Below are positions 10,041-22,913 of a stretch of 64,000 nt of DNA, in pieces. Both the position numbers and the translations under genes were made by a program. How positions within the stretch are numbered: the stretch's first letter is position 1; each line of letters starts with the position of its first letter. A model generated the notes under the pieces. The model did not search any database. It was not told the origin of the DNA and was given only the letters and a program-made list of their open reading frames with translations. The DNA is from Siphonodentalium dalli (Eukaryota; Mollusca; Scaphopoda; Gadilida; Siphonodentaliidae), in contig CP136063.1 of NCBI GenBank assembly GCA_032622095.1, positions 218,879,982 to 218,943,981 of the forward strand, written 5' to 3'.

Positions 10041-13000
10041 AATACATTGTACCTCTTGTCGGGATTCAAGTGTAATCGGGTATCACACCCCTTTACTCAC
10101 ACTTGGGGGTTATACAAATATGGAATAAGTTATGTTCTCTACGGAAGTAGCCAGAGTAGGGTATTTTAACTCACTTGTGAAAATTGGATTTCACCATAGT
10201 TTGAACTTTATATCAAAGATTACGGTAAGTACATGTACAAGGAATGTTATCACCACAGTAAGTCCAAACGTTTAGTAATTAAATTTATATAAAGATCAGT
10301 AAAGATTCTAAATATTCCGGAGATTTCCAAAGTTAGGAACGCAAACCGGGGGTCAACACTATGGCTAATTTTATACCTGTAAATACAAATAGTATCTATT
10401 AAATTGTAAGGACAAATTTGTGTTAAACACCACAGTGGTTTCATAGTACAGCGAAATTTGAGCATTATTATTAGTACACTAAATAATGAATAAACAAAGA
10501 TATAAATAATAGTTAAGTTTTATCGTCTCCCGACCATGCAATTTCGTCCGAATATGGGCACGGCGATGGTGGGGTGATATGTGGGGGTGTTGGGTGGCTT
10601 GGTTTCAACAGTTGGAAGTTTCATATCAATAGGCTGTTACAATCATGTTAGTAGGATTGATACACACATGCATGTACTCTCTGTAAACATCGTGTATTTG
10701 GCGTTTTACATGGATCATACACACCTGTAATATGTGTCCGCTGACAACCCAATCATTGCGGCTATGATTGACCACAGTGAGTCAAGCTCTGAACGTGCAC
10801 AAAGCCGTTGACTCGGCCGAAGTCGTCAGGCCGCTTAAAATATTTATTCGCGCGATAACCAAAATGGTGAACGTTCTGTTTAAATCATTGGCAGTCTTCT
10901 CTTGATTGTTAACCAGTGATGGCCTCATGATTTCACCAACCAGGGGCTACAAGAAAACCATAGTCAGAAATGGTAACGCCACCAAGATCATATTATTAGA
11001 CATAAATATAAATTATAATATAAAATATATTGGTTACATGAATGCACCGCCTCAGAATTCCGTTAAATAATACATGTAGTTATATACTGCAACTATAAGA
11101 CATCCAGCGAATACACACCCCACGAAAACCCGAACTGTGTTATCCTGCGAGATATCCCATCGCTATAGCTCAATTTGACACGGCCAGATTAGCTTTTCTA
11201 CAATATCCTAAAACAATAAAGCTTCTCAAATCATCGACATAGCCAATAGAACTTTCACGAACTTGGACATTCCAACTACAGCTTTTATCGGCCTCGGGGT
11301 CGCAGTACAACTTTAACACGTCCCAAAATAATTTAGCCAACAGTATACAAAGGTGGCGTTAATGATCCCCAACATGCGGCCTATATTATCCCGGAAGCTA
11401 CCGGACTGACCATTGCATATTTCCTCTACGGGGATGGGGGATGCAAAACCCTGAGTCCTGACCAACCCCCCCCCCTGAAGCCACTCCTGATTTATAAATA
11501 TTATGCTATTCATATAATTATGAACATATTATTACAGCTTTAAATTAGAAGGTACAGAAGGTGGTATTGCTGTGTGTCTTCATTCGGGAAAAGGGTTGTC
11601 TATAGCTACGAGTTCCCAACTACGTCATCTTTCAACTCTTGTGTTATGCATGTATATGGAATATTTAAGTAAAACACTATATTGTAAATTCTTGCTCATA
11701 ATACCGGCTGATACATTCAACTAACTCCCTTAGTTATTTGAATCTTTCGAGATCTAGCCCCTCCCCCAATCATGGATTATGGTCGATAATGTTATAATTC
11801 AAGACTGGCTAAAATTGTGACAGTTAGAAACTTGTTCAACCTTTAGCTTGAGAAACGTATACTGTCCAGTAAATTGTGTGTGCAAAATGGGGGGGGGGGG
11901 GTGTCACTCTTTTGAATTTCAAAGCTGTACCTGGATTATTTTGTTGGCGCTGTAATGGATATTTGCATGGAAATCCCAATTGAATGTTATCACATGAGCT
12001 CGCTCTCAAATTATCCGAGCAATCTCAACAAACCGGTATCGTACAAAAATAGCTTCAAATTCTGCATAATTTATTTTTAGTTTGGATGACCCTGTTTCCA
12101 AGAAACGACGAGAAACAAATCGAGTATAAAATCGACGGATTCAAATCCACTTTTCGAAATGAATTAAACCTCGTGAAAAACAGCAACATATCAGACAGGA
12201 TTTATTCATTTCGGCATCCACGAAAGAACACATGTTTATGACTGGCCTGAAATTTCTAGATAGCAGTTAGTTTGATAATGGCTTATAACTACTGACTGGT
12301 CTCGCCCGTTGGAATGGACCGATCGCGCGCAGGCGATTAATCCTATCAATGATTGGTGTGACCATGTAAAATACATGGATTTTACATACAGAAATTACAT
12401 ACAAGTGTGTATCCACCCTTACACCATATACAGGCTCACATTGCTTAATTCTATACAACCAATAATTATTGATAACAAAATTTGGGGACCAATTAGTTTG
12501 AATCGCTGGCATATTTTCGACTTTTGGTAAAATTTTGGTCTATCTGATGACTATCTGATGGAAATTCTCCAAACCACTGGTGGTATCAGGTTAGAAATAT
12601 TTAACAGATGGAAAGCTTGAGGTACAACTGGAAACTTCCAACCCAAGGTGGGTGGGTGCAAATAGAATTTTGCAAAACTTGGAGTTTGAAATTGTTCAAG
12701 GGGATACAGTTGGAAAAGTTAAGGTGGACATCCCTAGTCACTCTCTAGTCACAGTCACATAGTCACGTCCCTGTGTCCGTATATGTTGTTACTTTTTCAG
12801 TTGAGGGGAGGGGTGTCCGTATCCAAATTCCAAGTGAATCCGATATGATGTTAGGGGTAGATATACCTTAGAATGGGCCAGGGGTGGAACCCATAAAACA
12901 CGGGGAAAAGAAACTCTCCACTGTTCTCCCATCCACCCGTTACCTGTGTTGACTGTATGCAAACCTAGACGGACACGCCGAAGATAAATAACTGATTCAC

Positions 13001-13284
13001 AATTAATACGGGAAAGTCACAATGCGTGCTATAATTTTGTGATTAGTGATATCGCCGGTACTATGAAAATATGAGCTAACAAAATCTCACAAAATATCAT
13101 CGATTGCATGCTTATTGTAGATTTCCCACAGGCGACGGGTCGCCTGTGAACGATTCACAATAATTGTATCATGTCATGGCTCACTTTCCGAAGGATTAAT
13201 CAATCTTTAGTTTATCGCATATCTGAGCTACCCAATCGGTAGTGAAATCTACAAGCACATGCCTGCATGTGCAAAGTTAATCAG
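10041..13284. other. Non-coding region, no supported gene
   Basis: No long ORF, domain motif or splice-framed exon. Poly-C/poly-G runs at about 11,467 and 11,888, and a perfect 10-bp inverted repeat with a tiny loop (CACAGGCGAC / GTCGCCTGTG) at about 13,127-13,149. The ORFs of 60-81 codons here look random. Confidence 0.5.
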
Positions 13285-13734
13285 TAAATTGTGCGTTTGT
13301 AAATTATGTATGTGAGTGCAACTCGTTGTCATATCGAGTACTACATTTGATTTGGGGATCTTAGTTTTCACAAATTACAGCCATTGGATTTGTGAAAACA
13401 AAATAATATTTTGATGGTACGTATATATATTACAAATGAATATGACAAAATTATACAATATAATGAAAATTAATGCTCATGCTAAGATAAATATATGTTA
13501 TTCCGAGATTGACTGTGGTTAGCATTATTTTTACGGAATTTCAAAATTGTTTGTTTTTGTTGGAATCTGATGATATGGGGACCATCGAATCGGATTGAGT
13601 GCCATTAAACAATAGTTTACCCTCAATACATGTTATACATCAAACAAAACATTGAACATAGTAATTCGGGTAATTTTATAATAACATGTTGCAGTTTAGA
13701 AGAGGGTGAAGATGATCTAACAAGCGGGTCATCA

Positions 13735-14779
13735 TGGCGCTACCACCCCTGACAAATCAGAGATTTGGAGTTTGGTATGATTCCCGGGAAGATTTGGAGG
13801 GGCAGTATGCCCTCCCCTACAACCCACTGTTGGATGCTGTGCTGTCGCTGAAGAGCGTTGTTGGTTTTCGTGCTCCCGAAGCAGGAAGTGGCCTAGACCT
13901 TGATCTTTTTCTTTTTTGCTTTATTTTTTTCCCTATCGGTTGGTGTTGTTGTTTTTGTTCGTGATGCGTCGTCGAGAGCTTTGTTGTTGCTGGTTTTTTG
14001 TTTTTTTGCTGTCGTTGTAGTAGGCACGACATGCTGTGACGATTCTCGCTTGTTCATGGGAGTCGGTTTCTTTATTCTTTTACCATGTCATCAAATTCAG
14101 CATCAGACCTGATGGAAATTGTGGATTTGCTGCTGATGTTGCTGTTGCTGGTGGTGGTGGTGGTGGAGATGGATGACACCGGTATGTATTGGTACTTCGG
14201 TGTCGCAGGTGTAAATGTGTCCATCTCTACCTCGAAGTCAGCGACAGGAGCGTCGGTGGTGATATCCGCGTTCCTGTCTCCGTTGACCTCGGTGACGATA
14301 GGAGAGACATCCGGGGTGACATCGGCGTCTCTGATTCTGGTGGTAATATCGTCGGGTAGAGGCCGAGTGGGGGAGCTGGGCGTCTCTCAGCTCGCCCCTG
14401 TTTCCACTTGGCCTTCCTGTCTGCATCTCTTCTTTTTCGGGAGGGGGTCTTCTTACTTTTACGCCTCCTGTCCTTCGCTCCTCCGTCCACGGGTAGCTGG
14501 CGGTCTCCAGCTACCGGTTACGGCCGACAGAGGGTCCTGATAAGGACCGTGTCGGTTTAACCCGGTAAGTCAAGAGCAAATCAACCTGGCTACCTGACCG
14601 GTGTATATTCCATGTCAGGCAGTGATCCAAGTTGAATGAGCTCAGCACAATCCTGACATCAGCGGGGATTATAGATGAATCCATTGTCCAGCTGAAGTCA
14701 TGAGTGAGAATGGTAATGATGCGTCCGTCCTCTTTGGCTGTCGAGTAGCGAGTGGATGAATGAATAATGTAAATGATGA
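13735..14779 (-). pseudogene. Decayed copy B2 of the same gene (unit 1)
   Basis: A 128-codon ORF (14,511-14,897) holds the N-terminal block (SSIIPADVRIVLSSFN, LTWNIHRSGSQVDLLL). A second frame (14,227-14,490) holds KKTPSRKRRDADRKAKWKQ. The rest degenerates into simple repeats: (GGT)n at about 14,150 and T-rich tracts around 13,900-14,010. It is a tandem paralog of B1; the sequence after each C-terminal block (GTTGTAGGRGTAGGGCATAC-like, then CCAAACTCCAAATCTCTGAT) is shared. No intact protein is encoded. Confidence 0.5.
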
Positions 14780-15880
14780 AAATCAGAGATTTGGAGTTTG
14801 GGATGATCCCGGGACGATTTGGAAGGGCAGTATGCCCTACTCCTACAACCCGCTTGTTGGATGTTGTGATGATGCTGAAGAGCGTTGTGAATTTCATGTC
14901 CCCGCGGCAGGAAGTGGCTTAGGCTTTGGTCTTTTGCCTTCTTTTTCCTTCGGTTTGATGTTGCTGTTGTTGTGTCTGAATCGGAATCGGAGCTGGAGTT
15001 GCTGACCGCAAGCAGTGTGCTGGAGAAGCCAATTCGGTTTCTTGGGAGTATTGTGGCCTTTTCTTGGGAAGGGTCATGCCTGTCTGATCCTCTGTACTCC
15101 TTGCGATACCTCAGCAGGACGAATTCGTAGTTGTGAGTGGATACGTCTTTCCTGCTAAGTGGTAGCAACAAAACGCTAATTTGAGGGGTTGGTACTCTTG
15201 TTCTATTTGATGTTGTGTTTTCTTTGTTTTCGACGCCGGCTTCTCCTCGTACTTCGGCGTCGGAGGGGCGTCGGTGGTGGTATTCGTCCCTTGTGTAGAA
15301 TGGCTGGGTGGTGTTTCCATATCCACGTCGAAGCTGGCGGCAGGAACGTCGGGTGTGGTATCCGCGTCCCTGTCTCCGCTGACATCGGTGGCGATAGCAG
15401 GGACATCCGGGGGGCATCAGTATCCCTGCTTCTGGTGGCGATATCGTCGGGGGAGGCCAAGTGGGGGGAGCTGTGCGTCTCTCAGCTCGCCCCTGTTTCC
15501 ATTTGGCCTTCCTGTCTGCATCTCTTTTTTGCAGGAGGGTGTCTTTTTTCTTCTCTTCCTCTCCCTCGCTTCTCCGTCCACAGGTAGCTGGTGGTCTCCT
15601 GCTACCGGGTTACGACCAACAGAGGGTCCTGATAAGGACCGTGTCGGTTTAACCAGGCAAGTTAAGAGCAAATCAACCTGGCTGCCTGACCGGTGTAAGT
15701 TCCATGTCAGGCAGTGATCAAAGTGGAGTGAGCTCAGCATGAGCCTGACTTCAGCGGGGATTATGGATGAACCCATTGTCCAGCTAAAGTCATGGGTGAG
15801 AATGGTTAGATGCGTCCGTTCTCTCTGGCTGTCGAGCGATGACTCTGATGATTTGAACTGTATGATGAAAATCATATCCG
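14780..15880 (-). pseudogene. Decayed copy B1 of an unrecognised basic/low-complexity protein gene (unit 1)
   Basis: Reading on the minus strand from 15,875, the first ~90 residues contain SSIIPAEVRLMLSSL and LTWNLHRSGSQVDLLL, then a Lys/Arg stretch (KKTPS.., RDADRKAKWKQGR), a Pro/Thr/Ser-rich middle (METPPSHSTQG) and a C-terminal block with HNYEFVLLRYRKEYRG. These blocks match the plus-strand ORF at 17,682-18,464 in the same order but lie in different reading frames here, so at least two frameshifts separate them. I do not recognise the family. Tandem with B2, which starts inside its 3' end. Confidence 0.55.
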
Positions 15881-16321
15881 CAGCAAAGTACTTATAGTCG
15901 ACACCGCTCTAGTGAACAGCCTTTATTAAAGGTGATAATTAGTTTAGTGGGTGTTTGCATCTCGGTGTGTTTACTAGAAGATTACTTTGCGAGTTCACTA
16001 TAGTTTAATTTATGGTTTTGTCAATTATTTAAGCTTAATATCATGTATAGTTATGCAAAGGAAATAATTTTATTTATAGACATAATGGTTAATGTTTTAT
16101 CATCGTATGGTCGTATACTAGGAATTAAGAGTTCTAGTGAACCGCACTAACTTGGAGCAATTATTTCTCCAGAAAATATCATTTTGATCCGATCATGTCG
16201 TGTATCGACGTGTTGGCAAAATATAGGCCTGCACGAATATGTAAATATATGAGTTGAAGAGAACAAAGCCATTCCGACAAATGAAGCCGAATTTCAAAGA
16301 TATTCGACAGCGAATTGCACC

Positions 16322-16505
16322 TATATATAGTAATACCAATGTAACAGTGTCGTTTATCCTAAGTTATCTCACCAGAGAAGAAAACGTGCATAGTATAATG
16401 CAGAAGGAGCGAATGGAAAGAGTTCGAGTTGAAGAGATAGAATAGAATACACACATAGTAGCCGAGAATACCAAATGTTCACCACGAGTGGAATTGTGGT
16501 TTTAA
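16322..16505. repeat. Repeat R1, left part (split by the TTAA element)
   Basis: Matches 464-637. It ends exactly at the TTAA (16,502-16,505) where the element begins; the rest of R1 resumes at 26,134. Duplicated at 21,973-22,156. Confidence 0.8.
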
Positions 16506-17112
16506 GGGTATCCTAAACGTGACAGAGTTGAAATTTCTTCCAATATGGCCGAAAATTTATAAAAATAATGAGCTCAAATTCAGTATAAGGTTTGCAAAAT
16601 GGCCACAATGAACCAATACAATATTATAATAATAAAACATAGATCATTTTCAAAATGTCAAATGTTGTCCCATCTTACAGGAATCTATATAAAAAACATT
16701 ATGAAACAATTGTTGTTACACTTTCTTACAGTACTCATATCTGTAAAATTACTGCATGTTTGTACTATAATATTTTACTGATATATGCTTTGATATTCCA
16801 ATATATTGAGAGGGACCTTGATTTTTCGTTATAATGTTTCTTGTGTCAGAAATTCACCGTGTAAAATGTGGTCGTATCCGCTCGATATGCGAAATCGCTG
16901 ATTTAAATGACAATTTCCTAGAAAAAAGATATTTGAAAGCAAATTTTGACAAAATGGATTGTAAACATCATCACGTGACTAAAAACTTGGAATAATCTCC
17001 GAACGAAATTTCTCACAAGTATGAAATAATTCACTCTTTAAATAATTTTAGTTTTTAAACATGGCAAAACACCTGAATATGCATTAGATTGACAACCTAA
17101 AACACGGTATTT

Positions 17113-17262
17113 AAGAAATAAATACACGGTGTAGAGGTGTGTATGGTCAAGTTGTACCACAAAAAAACTGATTGTAGGACGACGCGTAGCGGAGTCCTAC
17201 AATCATTTTTTTGTGTGGTACAACTTGACCATACACACCTCTACACCGTGTATTTATTTCTT
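17113..17262. repeat. Large hairpin, ~68-bp arms, 13-nt loop
   Basis: Arms 17,113-17,180 and 17,194-17,262 are almost perfect reverse complements (for example GGTGTAGAGGTGTGTATGG against CCATACACACCTCTACACC). The loop contains CGACGCGTAGCG. Nested inside the TTAA element. Duplicated in unit 2. Confidence 0.9.
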
Positions 17263-17681
17263 TTGTAATACGACTGAAAGTGTCTGGTCATAATTCGACT
17301 GAATAGTCAACGAAATACTGCGCCTTTTCGGTCTCAGGTGAGAAAACATTTCGTGGTGTAATTCTTATTGAGCGTACTCGATTTCTTTGCATGGAGTACT
17401 TTGGTAATTTGTTTGCGTAAATAATCGTTGTGATTGGCTAAACAAGGATGTGTTTTCAGCGGCGCCCGTGCCTTTCATTTAAATTGTACAAGAAACACGA
17501 TTGCGGTCATTAATCTGGAAGCGAGTTGAGCGGGACAGTCATTATTGCTTTGCCTGTCTGCTGTTCCTCTCTGTCAGACGTTAGTCCGAGTGAGTTGTGT
17601 GGACTGTAACCTTAGGGAAGCATCCACCCTCGTGCTAACGCCGGCGAGTGAGATGGTTCTGGATTAGGCTCAGGACGGATT

Positions 17682-18464
17682 ATGAACTTAATCCCCGACA
17701 CCGCGTTATCTGCTATGCAGAGCAGCCGGATTGTCGACATTGTTAGCTGGCAACTCCAGGCTGACAGGGGCTCTCTGGTGCTCTGCATAGAATTCCGGAC
17801 AGCAGATGCTGGTAGCCAGAGGTCTGCTGCCCGGGACAGGAACGCCGAATCCAGCCGTGTGTTGAAGAAGGGGCCTCCCAGGAAGAAGACACCAGCCAAG
17901 AGGAGAAGGGACGCCGCCAGACGGGCTAAATGGAAGAAAAAGGTGAGGGTGACTATGGATCTGCCTGTCGCCCCTCCCCATGTGGTCCAGCCGACGTCCA
18001 GTGTCACAGCCGGCGGATCGGAGTTGTCTGAGAGACGCCCAGACGACCCGATCTGCTTGGAGACAGGCGACATCGCACCAGCTAGCAGGGACTCCGTGGA
18101 TCTGCCGGAGGTCCCTGCTGTCGTCACGAAGACAGGCGGAGACAGGGACGCGGATACCACCCCCGATGTTCCTGCCGCCAGCTTCGACGTGGAGATGGAA
18201 ACACCACCCAGCCATTCTCCACAAGGGGCGGAATCTACCATCACCACCCCTCCGACGCCGAGGTATGAAGAGAGGCCGGCGTCCTTTTCCAAAGAGATGG
18301 AAATAGAACGAGACAGGATCAAGTCAGCGATATGGACACACCACGCAGCAGGAACGACTTGCCATCTCACCAATTTCGAATTATTCCTGCTGCGTGATCG
18401 CCAGCTCTACTGTAGGGCTGATCATAATGAAAGATCATCTGGGACAGCGACTCTAATCAGATAA
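17682..18464 (+). CDS. Hypothetical basic/low-complexity protein (copy A, unit 1)
   Basis: A 260-codon uninterrupted ORF inside the TTAA element. Residues ~1-60 include IVDIVSWQLQADRGSLVL. Residues ~63-88 are strongly basic (KKGPPRKKTPAKRRRDAARR..), like a nuclear-localisation or nucleic-acid-binding tail. Residues ~95-210 are Pro/Thr/Ser/Asp-rich low complexity, and the last ~45 residues carry TNFELFLLRDRQLYCRADHNE. The same blocks occur, frame-broken, in the B copies upstream on the other strand. I do not recognise the family and assign no function. No promoter or splice site was evaluated; the start is simply the first ATG. It could equally be a captured host exon. Confidence 0.4.
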   Translation: MNLIPDTALSAMQSSRIVDIVSWQLQADRGSLVLCIEFRTADAGSQRSAARDRNAESSRVLKKGPPRKKTPAKRRRDAARRAKWKKKVRVTMDLPVAPPHVVQPTSSVTAGGSELSERRPDDPICLETGDIAPASRDSVDLPEVPAVVTKTGGDRDADTTPDVPAASFDVEMETPPSHSPQGAESTITTPPTPRYEERPASFSKEMEIERDRIKSAIWTHHAAGTTCHLTNFELFLLRDRQLYCRADHNERSSGTATLIR

Positions 18465-19385
18465 AAAAAAGGGCCATAGTTGCATCGAATATTCAAAGTT
18501 TCCACTACCAAAGGATCACAGAAAATAAACACACAACAAAAGTCAAAAATTGCTATCTTTTTTTTTCTTGTTCTCAAATAAAGCTAAAAAATGAGGGATT
18601 AAGGAGAGGGTCGCTCGACCCTTTCGACAATCCCGGGGTTAGCCCCACAAACCACATACTTCTCTTGCGGTCATTAAGGGTGAAGGGAATTGCCCAATGC
18701 GTTCCGACCATCGTACCCGGCCTGCGGCCGGAAACTACCCAATCATCAATCATCATCATCATCATCATCATTGCGGTCATTTCTGTGTTGAACGTTGTTG
18801 GGACAACATGAATATGATCATCGACTATGGACCATTTTCCTTACACAATCTAAATTATCTAGTTTACTAAACTAATCTTATTTCCCTTCTGGTGAACAAA
18901 CGCTTTCAGTTTCAACTTGATTCCGAAATATCGAATAAATTGTGCGTTTGTAAATTATGTATGTGAGTGCAACTCGTTGTCATATCGAGTACTACATTTG
19001 ATTTGGGGATCTTAGTTTTCACAAATTACAGCCATTGGATTTGTGAAAACAAAATAATATTTTGATGGTACGTATATATATTACAAATGAATATGACAAA
19101 ATTATACAATATAATGAAAATTAATGCTCATGCTAAGATAAATGTATGTTATTCCGAGATTGACTGTGGTTAGCATTATTTTTACGGAATTTCAAAATTG
19201 TTTGTTTTTGTTGGAATCTGATGATATGGGGACCATCGAATCGGATTGAGTGCCATTAAACAATAGTTTACCCTCAATACATGTTATACATCAAACAAAA
19301 CATTGAACATAGTAATTCGGGTAATTTTATAATAACATGTTGCAGTTTAGAAGAGGGTGAAGATGATCTAACAAGCGGGTCATCA

Positions 19386-20430
19386 TGGCGCTACCACCCC
19401 TGAAAAATCAGAGATTTGGAGTTTGGTATGATTCCCGGGAAGATTTGGAGGGGCAGTATGCCCTCCCCTACAACCCACTGTTGGATGCTGTGCTGTCGCT
19501 GAAGAGCGTTGTTGGTTTTCGTGCTCCCGAAGCAGGAAGTGGCCTAGACCTTGATCTTTTTCTTTTTTGCTTTATTTTTTTCCCTATCGGTTGGTGTTGT
19601 TGTTTTTGTTCGTGATGCGTCGTCGAGAGCTTTGTTGTTGCTGGTTTTTTGTTTTTTGCTGTCGTTGTAGTAGGCACGACATGCTGTGACGATTCTCGCT
19701 TGTTCATGGGAGTCGGTTTCTTTATTCTTTTACCATGTCATCAAATTCAGCATCAGACCTGATGGAAATTGTGGATTTGCTGCTGATGTTGCTGTTGCTG
19801 GTGGTGGTGGTGGTGGTGGAGATGGATGACACCGGTATGTATTGGTACTTCGGTGTCGCAGGTGTAAATGTGTCCATCTCTACCTCGAAGTCAGCGACAG
19901 GAGCGTCGGTGGTGATATCCGCGTTCCTGTCTCCGTTGACCTCGGTGACGATAGGAGAGACATCCGGGGTGACATCGGCGTCTCTGATTCTGGTGGTAAT
20001 ATCGTCGGGTAGAGGCCGAGTGGGGGAGCTGGGCGTCTCTCAGCTCGCCCCTGTTTCCACTTGGCCTTCCTGTCTGCATCTCTTCTTTTTCGGGAGGGGG
20101 TCTTCTTACTTTTCCGCCTCCTTTCCTTCGCTCCTCCGTCCACGGGTAGCTGGCGGTCTCCAGCTACCGGTTACGGCCGACAGAGGGTCCTGATAAGGAC
20201 CGTGTCGGTTTAACCCGGTAAGTCAAGAGCAAATCAACCTGGCTACCTGACCGGTGTATATTCCATGTCAGGCAGTGATCCAAGTTGAATGAGCTCAGCA
20301 CAATCCTGACATCAGCGGGGATTATAGATGAATCCATTGTCCAGCTGAAGTCATGAGTGAGAATGGTAATGATGCGTCCGTCCTCTTTGGCTGTCGAGTA
20401 GCGAGTGGATGAATGAATAATGTAAATGAT
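19386..20430 (-). pseudogene. Decayed copy B2 (unit 2)
   Basis: Duplicate of 13,735-14,779 with one extra GGT in the (GGT)n run near 19,800. The same split frames are present (20,164-20,550 N-terminal block; 19,880-20,143 basic block). Confidence 0.5.
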
Positions 20431-21531
20431 GAAAATCAGAGATTTGGAGTTTGGGATGATCCCGGGACGATTTGGAAGGGCAGTATGCCCTACTCCTACA
20501 ACCCGCTTGTTGGATGTTGTGATGTTGCTGAAGAGCGTTGTGAATTTCATGTCCCCGCGGCAGGAAGTGGCTTAGGCTTTGGTCTTTTGCCTTCTTTTTC
20601 CTTCGGTTTGATGTTGCTGTTGTTGTGTCTGAATCGGAATCGGAGCTGGAGTTGCTGACCGCAAGCAGTGTGTTGGAGAAGCCAATTCGGTTTCTTGGGA
20701 GTATTGTGGCCTTTCCTTGGGAAGGGTCATGCCTGTCTGATCCTCTGTACTCCTTGCGATACCTCAGCAGGACGAATTCGTAGTTGTGAGTGGATACGTC
20801 TTTCCTGCTAAGTGGTAGCAACAAAACGCTAATTTGAGGGGTTGGTACTCTTGTTCTATTTGATGTTGTGTTTTCTTTGTTTTCGACGCCGGCTTCTCCT
20901 CGTACTTCGGCGTCGGAGGGGCGTCGGTGGTGGTATTCGTCCCTTGTGTAGAATGGCTGGTGTTTCCATCTCCACGTCGAAGCTGGCGGCAGGAACGTCG
21001 GGTGTGGTATCCGCGTCCCTGTCTCCGCTGACATCGGTGACGATAGCAGGGACATCCGGGGGGGCATCAGTATCCCTGCTTCTGGTGGCGATATCGTCGG
21101 GGGAGGCCAATTGTGGGGAGCTGTGCGTCTCTCAGCTCGCCCCTGTTTCCATTTGGCCTTCCTGTCTGCATCTCTTTTTTGCAGGAGGGTGTCTTTTTTT
21201 CTTCTCTTCCTCTCCCTCGCTTCCCCGTCCACAGGTAGCTGTTGGTCTCCTGCTACCGGGTTACGACCAACAGAGGGTCCTGATAAGGACCGTGTCGGTT
21301 TAACCAGGTAAGTTAAGAGCAAATCAACCTGGCTGCCTGACCGGTGTAAGTTCCATGTCAGGCAGTGATCAAAGTGGAGTGAGCTCAGCATGAGCCTGAC
21401 TTCAGCGGGGATTATGGATGAACCCATTGTCCAGCTAAAGTCATGAGTGAGAATGGTTAGATGCGTCCGTTCTCTCTGGCTGTCGAGCGATGACTCTGAT
21501 GATTTGAACTGTATGATGAAAATCATATCCG
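20431..21531 (-). pseudogene. Decayed copy B1 (unit 2)
   Basis: Duplicate of 14,780-15,880. Indels here happen to open one 391-codon frame (20,351-21,526) running through B1 into B2. That frame does not match the frame of the conserved middle block (SGDRDADTTPDVPAASFDV lies in another frame, 20,856-21,110), so the long ORF is more likely fortuitous than a restored gene. Confidence 0.5.
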
Positions 21532-22763
21532 CAGCAAAGTACTTATAGTCGACACCGCTCTAGTGAACAGCCTTTATTAAAGGTGATAATTAGTTTAGTG
21601 GGTGCTTGCATCTCGGTGTGTTTACTAGAAGATTACTTTGCGAGTTCACTATAGTTTAATTTATGGTTTTGTCAATTATTTAAGCTTAATATCATGTATA
21701 GTTTTGCAAAGGAAATAATTTTATTTATAGACATAATGGTTAATGTTTTATCATCGTATGGTCGTATACTAGGAATTAAGAGTTCTAGTGAACCGCACTA
21801 ACTTGGAGCAATTATTTCTCCAGAAAATATCATTTTGATCCGATCATGTCGTGTATCGACGTGTTGGCAAAATATAGGCCTGCACGAATATGTAAATATA
21901 TGAGTTGAAGAGAACAAAGCCATTCCGACAAATGAAGCCGAATTTCACAGATATTCGACAGCGAATTGCACCTATATATAGTAATACCAATGTAACAGTG
22001 TCGTTTATCTTAAGTTATCTCACCAGAGAAGAAAACGTGCATAGTATAATGCAGAAGGAGCGAATGGAAAGAGTTCGAGTTGAAGAGATAGAATAGAATA
22101 CACACATAGTAGCCGAGAATACCAAATGTTCACCACGAGTGGAATTGTGGTTTTAAGGGTATCCTAAACGTGACAGAGTTGAAATTTCTTCCAATATGGC
22201 CGAAAATTTATAAAAATAATGAGCTCAAATTCAGTATAAGGTTTGCAAAATGGCCACAATGAACCAATACAATATTATAATAATAAAACATAGATCATTT
22301 TCAAAATGTCAAATGTTGTCCCATCTTACAGGAATCTATATAAAAAACATTATGAAACAATTGTTGTTACACTTTCTTACAGTACTCATATCTGTAAAAT
22401 TACTGCATGTTTGTACTATAATATTTTACTGATATATGCTTTGATATTCCAATATATTGAGAGGGACCTTGCTTTTTCGTTATAATGTTTCTTGTGTCAG
22501 AAATTCACCGTGTAAAATGTGGTCGTATCCGCTCGATATGCGAAATCGCTGATTTAAATGACAATTTCCTAGAAAAAAGATATTTGAAAGCAAATTTTGA
22601 CAAAATGGATTGTAAACATCATCACGTGACTAAAAACTTGGAATAATCTCCGAACGAAATTTCTCACAAGTATGAAATAATTCACTCTTTAAATAATTTT
22701 AGTTTTTAAACATGGCAAAACACCTGAATATGCATTAGATTGACAACCTAAAACACGGTATTT

Positions 22764-22913
22764 AAGAAATAAATACACGGTGTAGAGGTGTGTATGGTCA
22801 AGTTGTACCACAAAAAAACTGATTGTAGGACGACGCGTAGCGGAGTCCTACAATCATTTTTTTTGTGGTACAACTTGACCATACACACCTCTACACCGTG
22901 TATTTATTTCTTT
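22764..22913. repeat. Large hairpin, duplicate in unit 2
   Basis: Copy of the 17,113-17,262 hairpin. The T-run in the right arm reads TTTTTTTTGTGG instead of TTTTTTTGTGTGG. Confidence 0.85.

Larger units (their letters stand above)
13285..18935. repeat. Tandem duplication, unit 1 (5,651 bp)
   Basis: Repeats almost base for base as 18,936-24,580. The junction shows it: unit 1 ends ATATCGAA followed directly by TAAATTGTGCG, which is also the first sequence of unit 1, whereas unit 2 ends ATATCGAA followed by unique TATGATCGAG. The two units differ by a few substitutions and small indels. Each contains two decayed minus-strand gene copies, the left half of repeat R1, and the left part of a TTAA element with its plus-strand ORF. 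Confidence 0.95.

Noticed and set aside
20351-21526. 391-codon minus-strand ORF as a genuine gene
   Set aside because: It changes frame relative to the conserved blocks of copy A and arises from unit-2-specific indels; unit 1 has it split. Treated as part of pseudogene copies B1/B2.
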